A stretch of DNA of 64,000 bases from an uncultured Roseburia sp. (GTDB lineage Bacteria; Bacillota; Clostridia; Lachnospirales; Lachnospiraceae): contig CANSKO010000013.1 of assembly GCA_947647505.1 (NCBI GenBank), positions 1 to 64,000 on the forward strand. The letters are read 5' to 3'. Made by a program: the position numbers and the translations under genes. Below are positions 1-9,152 of this stretch, one piece after another. Position 1 is the first letter of the stretch. Each line of letters opens with the position of its first letter. The notes below the pieces were generated by a model. The model searched no databases. It had not been told where the DNA came from and worked only from the letters and a program-made list of their open reading frames with translations.

Positions 1-2
1 TC

Positions 3-1484
3 TTATCCTATGGCTTTTTGCTGGCGAACCAGTCGATCGGCATTGATGACGAAAACATTGATTTCTATTATAAATACGGTGGAATTGTAGCTGCCGGAAG
101 ATGGGGCTCCTTTCTGCTTTACAAACTAATCAACACATATGCATATCTGCCCGTATGGAGGGAGTCGATTGCAATCCTTGTTTTGATTGCGGCCGCCCTT
201 CTGTTCCTTTGCGTCTATGAATACGTATCGCAGACAGCTCTGGATTCGTTTATTTCCACGGCAGGCGTATGCCTGATTCTTACGTATCCTCTTATTGCCA
301 GAATGTTTGTTTATATTGGAAACTGCATTGAGACGTCTCTCTGCATTTTTCTGGCTACATTCTCTTACGGTATATACATATATCCAGTCAAAAACAAGTG
401 GATAAAATATGCCGGCATTCTGGCTCTTCAGATTTTAGGGTTAGCATTGATTGAAGCGACGGCCGTTTATTTTTGCGTCGAGATCTGCCTGTTTGGATTT
501 TTGAACCGGGAAGAAAAAAAGTGGCGCGTGCTGATCTTTCAGCCGCTTGGCCTGTTAGGCCTGTCTATCATCCTGTCCAAGCTATTTGGACGACTGGTTG
601 CCGCGCATCTGTCCGCATCCGGCATTTCTTATTCGGACTATGCGGTAGGATGGTTTATGAAGTGGAGGGAAATAAAAAGCCTGAATGATCTTTTTTCAAG
701 CATTCAGCTTTTTATCTCTAATCTGAAATACTATGTGCAGGAATATTTTTCCTGTAAATTATTTTTTGCCGCATGCATTCTCTGGATCGCAATCGCTGTT
801 TTTTGCGCATGGAAAAAAGAATTCACAAAAGCGCTGCTGGCATTGGGCGTAACTGTAGCTTCCTTTTCCCTTTTTATTATTTCCGCAAACGGCATGCTTC
901 CCCTTCGGGCGTATATCTCAAATTTTATCGCGATTGCAGGCATTCTTTTATATGGATACCCACTTCTTTTGAACTGGCGTTATAAAGGTGCGTACATTGG
1001 AAAATATCTGATCTGGATCGCCGTGCTGTTCATCCTGTTTCAAAATACGAAGGAATCCAACGGATTTTTCCAGCTGGATTACAAACGTTATTTAAGAGAC
1101 GTTGACCTTGCCCAAAATGTAAATTACGACCTGCAAAAAACGCTTGGAAGAAGAAAGCCGGACAAGGCAGTCGTTTTTTTAGGCACGCCGGAAGCATATG
1201 GAGACATTCTGTCGGAAAATGAAGTGTGCCTGTCTTCTATCTTTTCAGGCAACGATACGGGCAGCTCTATTCGGATTCATCGCTTCTTTAGCATGCTCGG
1301 CTATGAATACCCCACTGTTATAGGAAAGCCGGTGGATACGTACAACGAATATTACAGCTTCCTCTCCCATGACGCTATAAAAAAAGCGATGGAAGAAGCG
1401 TTCCATATGCCTGCATATCCAAACGCAGGATATATTTTGGAACAGGAGGACTATATCATTGTGAAGCTTGGACAAACAGGTTAA
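3..1484 (+). CDS. GtrII-like multi-pass membrane glucosyltransferase-family protein, 5' end outside window
   Basis: The reading frame is open from the first bases of the window, so the N-terminus is missing; about 490 residues are visible. The visible part has roughly ten hydrophobic segments up to about residue 350, then a soluble tail of about 130 residues. A short acidic motif (IDDEN) follows the first visible hydrophobic stretch, as expected of GT-C enzymes and the GtrII family, which put the acidic catalytic motif in the first extracytoplasmic loop. It probably adds a side sugar from a polyprenyl-phosphate donor outside the membrane. It is one of only two rightward genes, converges on the acyltransferase at 1513-2614, and no terminator is visible in the 28-base gap. 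The family assignment rests on general resemblance only. Confidence 0.7.
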   Translation, partial: LSYGFLLANQSIGIDDENIDFYYKYGGIVAAGRWGSFLLYKLINTYAYLPVWRESIAILVLIAAALLFLCVYEYVSQTALDSFISTAGVCLILTYPLIARMFVYIGNCIETSLCIFLATFSYGIYIYPVKNKWIKYAGILALQILGLALIEATAVYFCVEICLFGFLNREEKKWRVLIFQPLGLLGLSIILSKLFGRLVAAHLSASGISYSDYAVGWFMKWREIKSLNDLFSSIQLFISNLKYYVQEYFSCKLFFAACILWIAIAVFCAWKKEFTKALLALGVTVASFSLFIISANGMLPLRAYISNFIAIAGILLYGYPLLLNWRYKGAYIGKYLIWIAVLFILFQNTKESNGFFQLDYKRYLRDVDLAQNVNYDLQKTLGRRKPDKAVVFLGTPEAYGDILSENEVCLSSIFSGNDTGSSIRIHRFFSMLGYEYPTVIGKPVDTYNEYYSFLSHDAIKKAMEEAFHMPAYPNAGYILEQEDYIIVKLGQTG

Positions 1485-1512
1485 AAACTCTGCTGTCCAA
1501 CAACTGCATTTA

Positions 1513-2614
1513 CTATTTTCGCAATATCTGACGGCAGAGCCTGGCCGCGGGACGCTCCACCAGCCGCTCCGTCAGGGCGCCCATCAGCATCGACAGAATA
1601 ATTGACAATGCAATGAGCGCCCAGACGTTCAGCGTCCATCCCAAACGCAAAAAGAGATCAACCAAACTTTGCTGTATGACAAAGCTAAACAAAAACATGC
1701 CGTACGATATATCTACGTATACGTTTGTACCCCCCCCCCACGCTAAAATGCGGAATAAAGCGAAAAACTCTGTGTTCTGCAAAAGCAGGCTTTTCCGCCA
1801 GAGCCAGAGAAAGAATGACGTATGGCATCAATGTGTATTGTCCAAAATACGAAAACGGCTTCGGCAAGGACAGCAGACAGGCGGAAAGAAACATCAAAAG
1901 CAGCGCATTCTGCACGTTTAAAATCTTCTTTATATCGCAGACGGCAAACAGGCTTCCGACAAAATAATACGGCATAATCTGCATAATCTGCGAGAAATCC
2001 ATTCTATAAAACAGAAAGTGCGTATCATAAAACCATGTCGTCCAGACGCATCCTGCCAATACTGCCGCCACCGTTACGATCCCATAAAAATACGTTTGCA
2101 GCGATTTTGAAAGGCGGCTTCCTATACTGATATAAACCGGAATCACCAGATACATCAAAAACTCCACCGGCAGACACCAGAGCGAACCATTGACAACTCC
2201 CGGAACTACATTTTGTTCAAATACGCCCGGCAGTGAGTAGCAGACAAAAAGACGACAGTTTTTCATATATTCCTCAATCATAGGATGCTTAAAATATTCC
2301 GCAGCCGAAAGGCTTGTCAAAAGCGGGCCGGCCACATATACCGTCAGAGCGATGCATACGATAAGCGGAGGGAAAATCCGGGTGATTCTCTTTACCATAT
2401 ACGTTTTAAAATTCGGTTCCCGCAGCCAGCTTAAAGTAATCAGATAACCGCCTATGCAAAAGAAAATCCCAACGCCGACAGAATTCACCGTATTCCACAG
2501 CAGTTTTGGAACTGCCTGCCCGACCAGCGTAAACATATGCCCAACGATCACCATAACGGCAGCCATCAGACGAATCATGCCAAAATTATTTTCCCGCTCC
2601 GCACCCTGCTTCAT
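1513..2614 (-). pseudogene. O-acyltransferase (Acyltransferase_3/OafA type), frame broken at a G10 tract; probably phase-variable
   Basis: Two minus-strand frames together make one acyltransferase of about 365 residues. The 5' frame (2614 down to about 1730) holds the N-terminal hydrophobic region with a VIVGH motif (His about 26) typical of acyltransferase-3 proteins. The 3' frame (from about 1730 to 1513) holds the usual late motif (DISYGMFLF) and the last membrane segments. They meet at ten consecutive G on the coding strand (1730-1739). With ten G the first frame reads through into 15 unrelated residues and stops at 1685; nine or twelve G would join the frames. Members O-acetylate surface sugars at the membrane. 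It is the last gene of its leftward cluster. Either phase variation or a sequencing error in the homopolymer explains the break. Confidence 0.8.
1730..1739 (-). repeat. Homopolymer tract (G10 on coding strand) inside the acyltransferase gene
   Basis: Ten C on the plus strand, read as ten G in the minus-strand gene. Tract length decides the frame: lengths divisible by three restore the full acyltransferase, other lengths truncate it. Tracts of this kind are classical slipped-strand contingency sites in genes that modify surface sugars. Confidence 0.85.
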
Positions 2615-2630
2615 ATCCGTCCCCCGTTTC

Positions 2631-4310
2631 TTATCTCCTGCTTTGGTTCTGATACATCATTGCAACATCATACACGCTGATCTGCTGCATATAAGACTTA
2701 TGCTTTTCCCTGACGCGCACCAACGCATCATCCAGGTCTTTCTGTCGTTTTTCATTCATTTCCCGGACATACGGAACGCGATACAAAGACGTCGTCTTTT
2801 CCACCGTATCAAAATCCGTATGCAAAGAATACCTTACCCACAAATCCCAGTCCTCCAGCGCATCCAGACTCTCATCCAGTCCTCCGTACTGCTCAAACAA
2901 TTCCTTTTCAAACATAATGCACTGAATCGGAATGAAATTGTGATGACACAGTTCGATCCGGTCAAACGCTTTCTTGTGCACCTCTAAATAATTATACACC
3001 GTATAGACGTATGGATCACGGCTTTTCACCTCAACAGGCGTCTCAAATGCAAACGCATACGCCGCCCTGTTTTTCGAATTCTCCAGCGTCTTTACCAGAA
3101 CCTCCACATGATCCGCATAAAACAAATCGTCGTCATCCAGAAAATTGAGGTATTTGCCATGCGCCATCTCCATCGCAAGATTCCCTGCCCTGGAACGTCC
3201 AACCTTTTCTCCCGTTGCAAAATACAGAATGTTCAAATCGGAAAATTCTTCCCGGATCATCGCGCCGGCGCAGTCTTCCCCGTCTTCCACTACAACAACT
3301 TCCAGATTGGGATACGTCTGATTCCTGAGAGAAAGCAGCGTCTCTTTCAAGACCTTCGGTCTGCCGCAGGTACGAACGATAATAGACGCCAATGGCTGCT
3401 CTTTTGGAAACGCATTCACATAAAAGGCTCCCTGCCGTATCGTTTCATAGTCAAATCCGACAAATTTGGCCACGCCTCTTTTCTGTGATCCACAATGCGC
3501 TCTGTTCAGAAAATGCGACATGCTCAGAAAATGCTTTGCATAGGCCCCAAGCAGCGCCCGTTTCGCGCCCGGAAACGCAGATGGACCCATCATGCACTTC
3601 CAGAAAAGATAATGGCCTTTTAAAATCGTTCGGGGACCGCCAAAGCGATACCGCAGAAGCAGGTTATTGATAATGCTGTTTACATGCTGCCCCGGCTTGA
3701 CCTCTCCCGCATTTTTGTATGCATAATGCGTAATCACGGAGTTAGGAACATACTTTAACTGATATCCATACGACCGGATGCGCCAGCTCAGATCCACGTC
3801 TTCCGCATACATAAAAATCGCTTCATCAAATCCGTTTACCTGCTCAAAAACGCTTCTTCGCACGGCAAAAGCCGCCCCGCTGCACCAGGACGCCGCATGC
3901 GTCAGAGGATCGTAAAGCTTTGGATGCTCATAGGGAAACTGACGCAGCTCCCATAATGCAGCGTCCTCCTCAGAGCTTTGTATCTCTTTTTCCAGATTTT
4001 GCAGCGTATCGGGAAAGACTTCCGTGTCAATATTAAAAAAGCAGACAATATCCGACTCGCCTTTGGAAAATCCCAGATTATTCGCTTTTCCAAAGCCCAG
4101 ATTTTTATCTGATTCCAGAATGGAAAAACCGGAAAACTTCTTTCCATTCTGCTCCTTAAATTTTTTCAGCGCATCAACTGAATGATCGGAAGAAGCGTTA
4201 TCCACGACATAGATATGCACTTTTTTGAGATCATACTCTGACTGAAGCAGCGATGTAAAACACGCCTGAATCCATTTTTCAGAATTATACGATACATAAA
4301 CAATATCCAT
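2631..4310 (-). CDS. Two-domain family 2 glycosyltransferase
   Basis: 559 residues with two GT-A catalytic domains in tandem. The first (about 1-230) opens with a nucleotide-binding VSYNSEKW stretch and VDNASSDHS, and has an NIDTE acidic motif as in rhamnosyltransferase-like GT2 enzymes. The second (about 305-500) begins with SIIVRTCGRP and contains FLDDDD as its DXD metal site. Its second half closely resembles the single-domain enzyme at 15462-16307. It should act in the cytoplasm, adding two sugars in succession to the growing glycan. ATG start preceded by GGAG at 11 bases. It lies directly downstream of the exporter permease, supporting a role in the polymer that exporter handles. Acceptor and sugar cannot be deduced. 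Confidence 0.9.
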   Translation of the reverse strand: MDIVYVSYNSEKWIQACFTSLLQSEYDLKKVHIYVVDNASSDHSVDALKKFKEQNGKKFSGFSILESDKNLGFGKANNLGFSKGESDIVCFFNIDTEVFPDTLQNLEKEIQSSEEDAALWELRQFPYEHPKLYDPLTHAASWCSGAAFAVRRSVFEQVNGFDEAIFMYAEDVDLSWRIRSYGYQLKYVPNSVITHYAYKNAGEVKPGQHVNSIINNLLLRYRFGGPRTILKGHYLFWKCMMGPSAFPGAKRALLGAYAKHFLSMSHFLNRAHCGSQKRGVAKFVGFDYETIRQGAFYVNAFPKEQPLASIIVRTCGRPKVLKETLLSLRNQTYPNLEVVVVEDGEDCAGAMIREEFSDLNILYFATGEKVGRSRAGNLAMEMAHGKYLNFLDDDDLFYADHVEVLVKTLENSKNRAAYAFAFETPVEVKSRDPYVYTVYNYLEVHKKAFDRIELCHHNFIPIQCIMFEKELFEQYGGLDESLDALEDWDLWVRYSLHTDFDTVEKTTSLYRVPYVREMNEKRQKDLDDALVRVREKHKSYMQQISVYDVAMMYQNQSRR

Positions 4311-4335
4311 AAATATTCTCCGTTATCTATTGTAT

Positions 4336-5118
4336 TTACAGCACGTCCGAAAACTGAGGCCGCAGCCTCCGAAATGCATAACCGCCCAAAAGCAGCATAA
4401 ACCCTGTGACCGCCCAAAAATAAAGCGTTAATGCCGGCTTATCCCAGAACCACTCTTTATAGACAAAGCAATCCCGGTATCCATTGCAGATATAAAACAT
4501 CGGATTCAGCTTCAGGATATACTGCACTTTTGACGGCATCGTATCGACCGACCAGATAATCGGCGTCGCCCAGAATCCCACCTGAAGGACAACGGAAACA
4601 ATGTTCGCGATATCGCCGGAAAAAACAGCAAGCGAAGAAAATAAAAACGATAAGCCAAGCAGCAGCGCCAGCAGGCAAAACAGGTAATAGATTACCTGCA
4701 AATTATAGAGATCCGGCGTCTTTCCATAAACGAAAAAAACAACAATTGAAAAAGCCAGAAAGAAGACATGCACATAAAAGGAAGACAAAATCTTCATCAC
4801 CGGCAAAAGCTCCACATGAAATTTCATTTTTTTTACGACATAGCTATATTCTCTCAGACAGCCGCATGCAGAAGAAAACGCATCTGAAAAAAAGTTCCAC
4901 GCAACAAATGCCGGAATGTAAAACAGCATAAACGGAACGTCATTGACCGGCGCAGCGCGCAGCCCGACTTCAAATACAAACCACAATACAAGAATCGTCA
5001 CCAGCGGTATCGCGAATGCCCATACGGCTCCTAAAAGTGAATTTGCATATTTTGCCCTGAAATCATTGCCTGATAATTCAAAAAAACTTTTTCTTTGCGT
5101 TCTGAATTCTTTTAACAC
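4336..5118 (-). CDS. ABC-2 type polysaccharide exporter permease (Wzm-like)
   Basis: 260 residues, the usual size of Wzm/TagG permeases, with six hydrophobic segments and the family's SLLGAVWAF and NPMFYICNGYRD stretches. It pairs with the ATPase at 7774-9108 to move a finished, lipid-linked glycan across the membrane. I prefer a GTG start at 5118 because a strong GGGAGGA lies seven bases upstream; an upstream TTG at 5154 lies within the preceding gene and has no such site. The chosen start overlaps the end of the upstream glycosyltransferase by seven bases, which implies translational coupling. Two more permeases of this type are at 30993 and 42221, so this window has three exporters. Confidence 0.9.
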   Translation of the reverse strand: MLKEFRTQRKSFFELSGNDFRAKYANSLLGAVWAFAIPLVTILVLWFVFEVGLRAAPVNDVPFMLFYIPAFVAWNFFSDAFSSACGCLREYSYVVKKMKFHVELLPVMKILSSFYVHVFFLAFSIVVFFVYGKTPDLYNLQVIYYLFCLLALLLGLSFLFSSLAVFSGDIANIVSVVLQVGFWATPIIWSVDTMPSKVQYILKLNPMFYICNGYRDCFVYKEWFWDKPALTLYFWAVTGFMLLLGGYAFRRLRPQFSDVL

Positions 5119-6632
5119 GGATCGTTCCTCCCAAATCTTCTCCTTAGCCTCCAAAACCAGCGGCCTCTGAACTCCACTTCCTTTTGCAGCTGAAAGACGC
5201 TGGCATTTAAATGGTCAAGTTCCTTTCTTCTTTCCACTCTTTCCTCTTCCATCTTCCGGCTGACCTGCTGCATGGGAATACGCTCTAACTCAAAGGAAAG
5301 CTCCACCGTTTCCATTTCAGCCGCCTCCGTACAGATCTCATAATTTGGATCCGTCGTAAGAAAGCATTCGCCATCCGCTCGACTTTCCAAAGCATTCAGA
5401 GGCGTACACACTGCTTCTCTTCCGTTCACTTTCACTTCCAGCAGCCTGCATCGCACAAACTCGCCTTCGATGGGGTCCATCCTCAGCTTTTTTACGCAAA
5501 CGCCCTTTGGAACCGGACTCTGGAAACACAGCTGCACCGTCTGAGGATTCATCCAGAGTTCATACGATACAAAGCATCTGTTTTGATCGGAATATCCTTC
5601 GCCCGTATCATAATAGAGGCTGCAGCAATTTTCATATGCATTCGGATACAGCCCATAGACGTCTGATCTGCCCGTCAACGCAAAAAAATCCCGAATGCCA
5701 AACTGATACGTTTTTTCCAGAATCGCACGCTGCTCCTCATCCTGCAGCAAACCATATAAAAGCTGCAGCCCATAGGCTTTTTTATAATTGGGCGCATCAT
5801 CGAGGAGACATACTCTTGCAAACGCGTAACGGACGATAAAAGAATGGGGATCTGCAAACTGCTTCGCCTCCGGAAATACCCGAAGAAACGAATCGTAATC
5901 CTGCAAATTTAAAAACTGATCGAGTATCAGATGAACTTCTATGGAAGAACGTATGCTTGTATCCTTTCGAAACGCGCTTGTATTCCGTTCGGATCTTCGA
6001 ACCCTGAAATCCGACAGCTTCTCTTCCAATATATAAATTTCTCTGTTTAAGCAGAGGCGTATCCACATATAAAAATCCGGAATCTGCCGCAGAGCCGTTG
6101 GAAACATGTCAAATTCTTCGTAAGCAGACCTGCGAATCAAAACGCTTGGATGGCACAGGCAATTTCCCTCATAAAAAAATGTTCTCAGCCATGCATACCG
6201 GCTGCGATTTTTCTGCTCAAAAATATGATGGTAAAAACCGTCTGCATCTGTATAAGACGTTCCGTCTTCTCCAACGACATGAACGTGCGTAAAAACGGCT
6301 GCGACTTCTGCATGCTCCGCCAGATATCTGACCTGCTTTTCCAATTTGTCCTTTTCCCAGTAATCATCCGAATGCGCAACTGCAACCAGCTCGCCCTTCG
6401 CATAATTTTTGACGACATATTCTATAATGCCCGTTCCCCGATTAAACGGGTTTGCAATCACCCGTATGCGCGGGTCCGAATACGATGCGATCACATCCAT
6501 GCTATGATCGCTCGATCCGTCGTCGTAAATCAGAAGTTCAAAATCTTCAAACGTCTGCTGCAATATGCTTTCTATCGACTCTCCGATATATGCTTCATGA
6601 TTATATGATGTAAGAATAACTGAAACTTTCAT
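5112..6632 (-). CDS. Family 2 glycosyltransferase with C-terminal beta-rich domain and coiled coil
   Basis: About 506 residues. Residues 1-220 form a GT-A fold: VSVILTSYNHEAYI at the start, DDGSSDHS, and HSDDYW as the metal-binding acidic motif. The middle part is helical. About 340-450 is a predicted beta-rich module with LRMDP and TTDPN signatures that also occur, in the same order, at the C-terminus of the unrelated protein at 39059-40933. The last 55 residues are highly charged and look like a coiled coil. ATG at 6632 overlaps a GAGGTG ribosome site; a GTG at 6638 is possible but poorly placed. It sits between the methyltransferase and the permease, so it probably builds the same exported polymer. 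Confidence 0.88.
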   Translation of the reverse strand: MKVSVILTSYNHEAYIGESIESILQQTFEDFELLIYDDGSSDHSMDVIASYSDPRIRVIANPFNRGTGIIEYVVKNYAKGELVAVAHSDDYWEKDKLEKQVRYLAEHAEVAAVFTHVHVVGEDGTSYTDADGFYHHIFEQKNRSRYAWLRTFFYEGNCLCHPSVLIRRSAYEEFDMFPTALRQIPDFYMWIRLCLNREIYILEEKLSDFRVRRSERNTSAFRKDTSIRSSIEVHLILDQFLNLQDYDSFLRVFPEAKQFADPHSFIVRYAFARVCLLDDAPNYKKAYGLQLLYGLLQDEEQRAILEKTYQFGIRDFFALTGRSDVYGLYPNAYENCCSLYYDTGEGYSDQNRCFVSYELWMNPQTVQLCFQSPVPKGVCVKKLRMDPIEGEFVRCRLLEVKVNGREAVCTPLNALESRADGECFLTTDPNYEICTEAAEMETVELSFELERIPMQQVSRKMEEERVERRKELDHLNASVFQLQKEVEFRGRWFWRLRRRFGRNDPC

Positions 6633-6639
6633 CTTCACC

Positions 6640-7767
6640 TCAAACAGAAATACTCTTTTTCACATCCACTTCATAAGCTTTTCGATCATTAAACAGCAGA
6701 AAAGCCATTTCATACGTTCCCTTTTTTATTCTTCTGAGCGGAAACGCCACCTCAATCCCGGAATATTCATACTGTTCTCCATAAATCCGCATGACATCCT
6801 GCCGCTTCGTAAATTCAAATTGCTTCCTGTAAATAACCCGGCTGCCTTTCTTCAGGCAGAGAACGCCTTTTATAATCCTGCCATATTTGCAGGACTTATG
6901 AAAGATCCATCCCCAGACGCTGCATGCTTCCCCCTTCTTCTCCACGCCGTCTATGGAATAACGAACGCTCTGGCTGTCGGCTTTTTCCGAAGCATAAGAA
7001 AAGAAATGCCCGGCAAAAACGTCTTTCAGATTCTGCTTCCCATATGCAGGGTTCTTAACGGCAATATAAAGCGTTGCCGTTTTGGAATACGCATTCTGTC
7101 TGCAATTTCTCCATCCAAACCACTTTGTATCCAAAGACAGAACCGAAAATCCGGCGTCTTCCATCCTGTCGATAAAGCCCTGCCTGGAATACTTTCTTAC
7201 ATGATCCTCCTGTCCAAAGCGACGTATGTTTTCTTCTTTTGACAGGCCCCACGCTTCCTCTGTTTCCTTTTGCAGCAAATCAATTGGAACAAGAAAAATT
7301 CCGATGCCGTTTTCCGATAATATGCGGTAAAACTCCCGGAGCGCCTTCCTGTCATCTTTGACGTGTTCCAGAACATGAAAGCAGATCACCATATCAAACT
7401 GCCCGTTCCGAATCTCTTCCATATCCTGCACATCGACTTTATAATCTACGCCTTCCATAAACAGGTCGGCTGTTTTGTACGTGCAGACCGGATACTGCTC
7501 GGAAAAAAACTCCGACAGCACATGTCCGGGCGCCACTTCCAGGACATTTAACCGAATCAGATGTTCTTTCAAAATTTTGTTCAAAAAGCTTGCGCACATC
7601 CGTTCACGATCCGTACTCTGGCAGGTTTCGCATACATATTCGCTTTCATTCAATGTCTCCGGCTCAGTCGGCCCATATCCAAATCGTTCCTGTTCCTGCC
7701 GGAAACATGGGTTCACAGGCAGAAATTTATCCGTCTGCTGACCGCAGATTTCACATTTTCTCTTCAT
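6640..7767 (-). CDS. SAM-dependent methyltransferase with C-terminal accessory domain
   Basis: 375 residues. The N-terminus has four cysteines in two CxxC pairs (CEICGQQ and CETCQS), as in zinc-ribbon methyltransferases of sugar clusters. A class I methyltransferase core follows at about 65-240: LNVLEVAPGH as motif I, DMVICFHVLEHVKDD and an ENGIGIFLVP strand. The final 110 residues look like a beta-sandwich resembling Wzt C-terminal domains. It likely methylates a sugar of the exported glycan, possibly as an end cap, which fits its position next to the ATPase with a glycan-recognition domain. The stop is six bases from the ATPase-side neighbour, so the genes are tightly coupled. Substrate unknown. 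Confidence 0.85.
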   Translation of the reverse strand: MKRKCEICGQQTDKFLPVNPCFRQEQERFGYGPTEPETLNESEYVCETCQSTDRERMCASFLNKILKEHLIRLNVLEVAPGHVLSEFFSEQYPVCTYKTADLFMEGVDYKVDVQDMEEIRNGQFDMVICFHVLEHVKDDRKALREFYRILSENGIGIFLVPIDLLQKETEEAWGLSKEENIRRFGQEDHVRKYSRQGFIDRMEDAGFSVLSLDTKWFGWRNCRQNAYSKTATLYIAVKNPAYGKQNLKDVFAGHFFSYASEKADSQSVRYSIDGVEKKGEACSVWGWIFHKSCKYGRIIKGVLCLKKGSRVIYRKQFEFTKRQDVMRIYGEQYEYSGIEVAFPLRRIKKGTYEMAFLLFNDRKAYEVDVKKSISV

Positions 7768-7773
7768 CGCACC

Positions 7774-9108
7774 TTACTCCGTAACATGACATTCCGCAAC
7801 TGCAACTGTATTTGGAATGTATACTTTATTCCATACCTTGGCTTTCTGGTTTTCTTCCACCTCAAACACTATGGCATTTTCAATTAAATCATGAAACACG
7901 ACTGTCGTATTGCTTACCAGTGCAGAAGAGACTACAAGCGTCACATTGTATGCGCCGGCCATAAGGGGCAGCCTCGTCGTATACGTGATGCAAAATGCAT
8001 CGCCCGCTTCTCCTGAAAGCAGTTCCACTCCTTCAAATTGCAGGCCGGAACCAATAATTTCCGTATTTTTTCCATCGCGAATATGATACCCCACGCCAAC
8101 ATTTTTCAGCGCGCATCCAAACTGCACATAGATCTGCAAACGCACCTTTTCATTGTATTGGAACGTTGCCCGCGCATCGCCCGCATCGTCCAAAAGCTCT
8201 GCCCGAATGACTTTTGCCTTGCCGTCTCCTTCCCGAAAACGCCGTACCCGCTTTTCAAATTCACCGTCCGCACAAACCGCATCTCCCGTCCGTTCCTTTT
8301 TTCTTCTGCCCAAAACAACGGCGTTCTGATCCGTCTCCAGCGTCTTTTGCAGCGAAAGATTTTCTTTATTCATATTTTCTCTGGCTCTTCTCAGATACAG
8401 GTCGGCAAGCTCCGCCGCAGGCCCTTCTTTTATAATCCTGCCATGCTCCAGATAAATACAGCGTTCGCATAAGCGCTTGATAATATCCATATCATGCGTA
8501 ACAAATAAAACCGTTGCGCCCTGCTTCATAATCTGCGTCATACGCGCCATGCACTTCGCCTGAAAAGCGGCGTCTCCTACTGACAGCGCCTCATCCACAA
8601 TTAAAATTTCCGGATCTACGCTGACTGCGACTGCAAATGCCAGCCTTACAAACATGCCGCTGGAATAGTTCTTCACCGGCTGATGGATAAAATCGCCGAT
8701 ATCTGCAAAATCCAGTATATCATCCACTCTTTTTTGCATTTCCTCCCGGGGTATGCCGTTTAACGTTCCGGAAAGAAAGATATTTTCCATTCCGGTGTAT
8801 TCGGGATTAAATCCCGTTCCAAGCTCCAGCAATGCGGATATCCTGCCATGAATTTGAATCTCTCCGCCAGTCGGCGTCAATACGCCCGTGATGATTTTTA
8901 AAAGCGTTGACTTTCCGCTTCCGTTTTTTCCGATAATGCCGACGATTTCGCCCTGTTTCACGTCAAATGAAACGTCGGACAGCGCATGGAAGTCTTTATG
9001 CTGCTGCCGGACAAAGGGAAAAAGACCTTCCAGTATCCTCTTTTTATTGCTTTCATAAAGTCGATACGTCTTTGTTAAATTTCGAATGGTAATGGCACAT
9101 GCACTCAT
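7774..9108 (-). CDS. ABC exporter ATP-binding protein with Wzt-type C-terminal domain
   Basis: 444 residues. The first ~240 are a complete ABC ATPase: Walker A GIIGKNGSGKST, signature YSSGMFVRLAFA and Walker B ILIVDEALSVGD. About 285-440 is an additional beta-rich domain like that of Wzt in ABC-dependent O-antigen export, which in known systems binds the modified non-reducing end of the finished chain. Together with the permease at 4336 it forms the exporter. The neighbouring methyltransferase could supply the recognised end group (inference). ATG with GGAGGAAACTGA immediately upstream is a good start. A near twin is at 40946-42208. Confidence 0.93.
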   Translation of the reverse strand: MSACAITIRNLTKTYRLYESNKKRILEGLFPFVRQQHKDFHALSDVSFDVKQGEIVGIIGKNGSGKSTLLKIITGVLTPTGGEIQIHGRISALLELGTGFNPEYTGMENIFLSGTLNGIPREEMQKRVDDILDFADIGDFIHQPVKNYSSGMFVRLAFAVAVSVDPEILIVDEALSVGDAAFQAKCMARMTQIMKQGATVLFVTHDMDIIKRLCERCIYLEHGRIIKEGPAAELADLYLRRARENMNKENLSLQKTLETDQNAVVLGRRKKERTGDAVCADGEFEKRVRRFREGDGKAKVIRAELLDDAGDARATFQYNEKVRLQIYVQFGCALKNVGVGYHIRDGKNTEIIGSGLQFEGVELLSGEAGDAFCITYTTRLPLMAGAYNVTLVVSSALVSNTTVVFHDLIENAIVFEVEENQKAKVWNKVYIPNTVAVAECHVTE

Positions 9109-9152
9109 TCAGTTTCCTCCATTGGCAGAATAAATCTCTTCTGTATCCTGAT

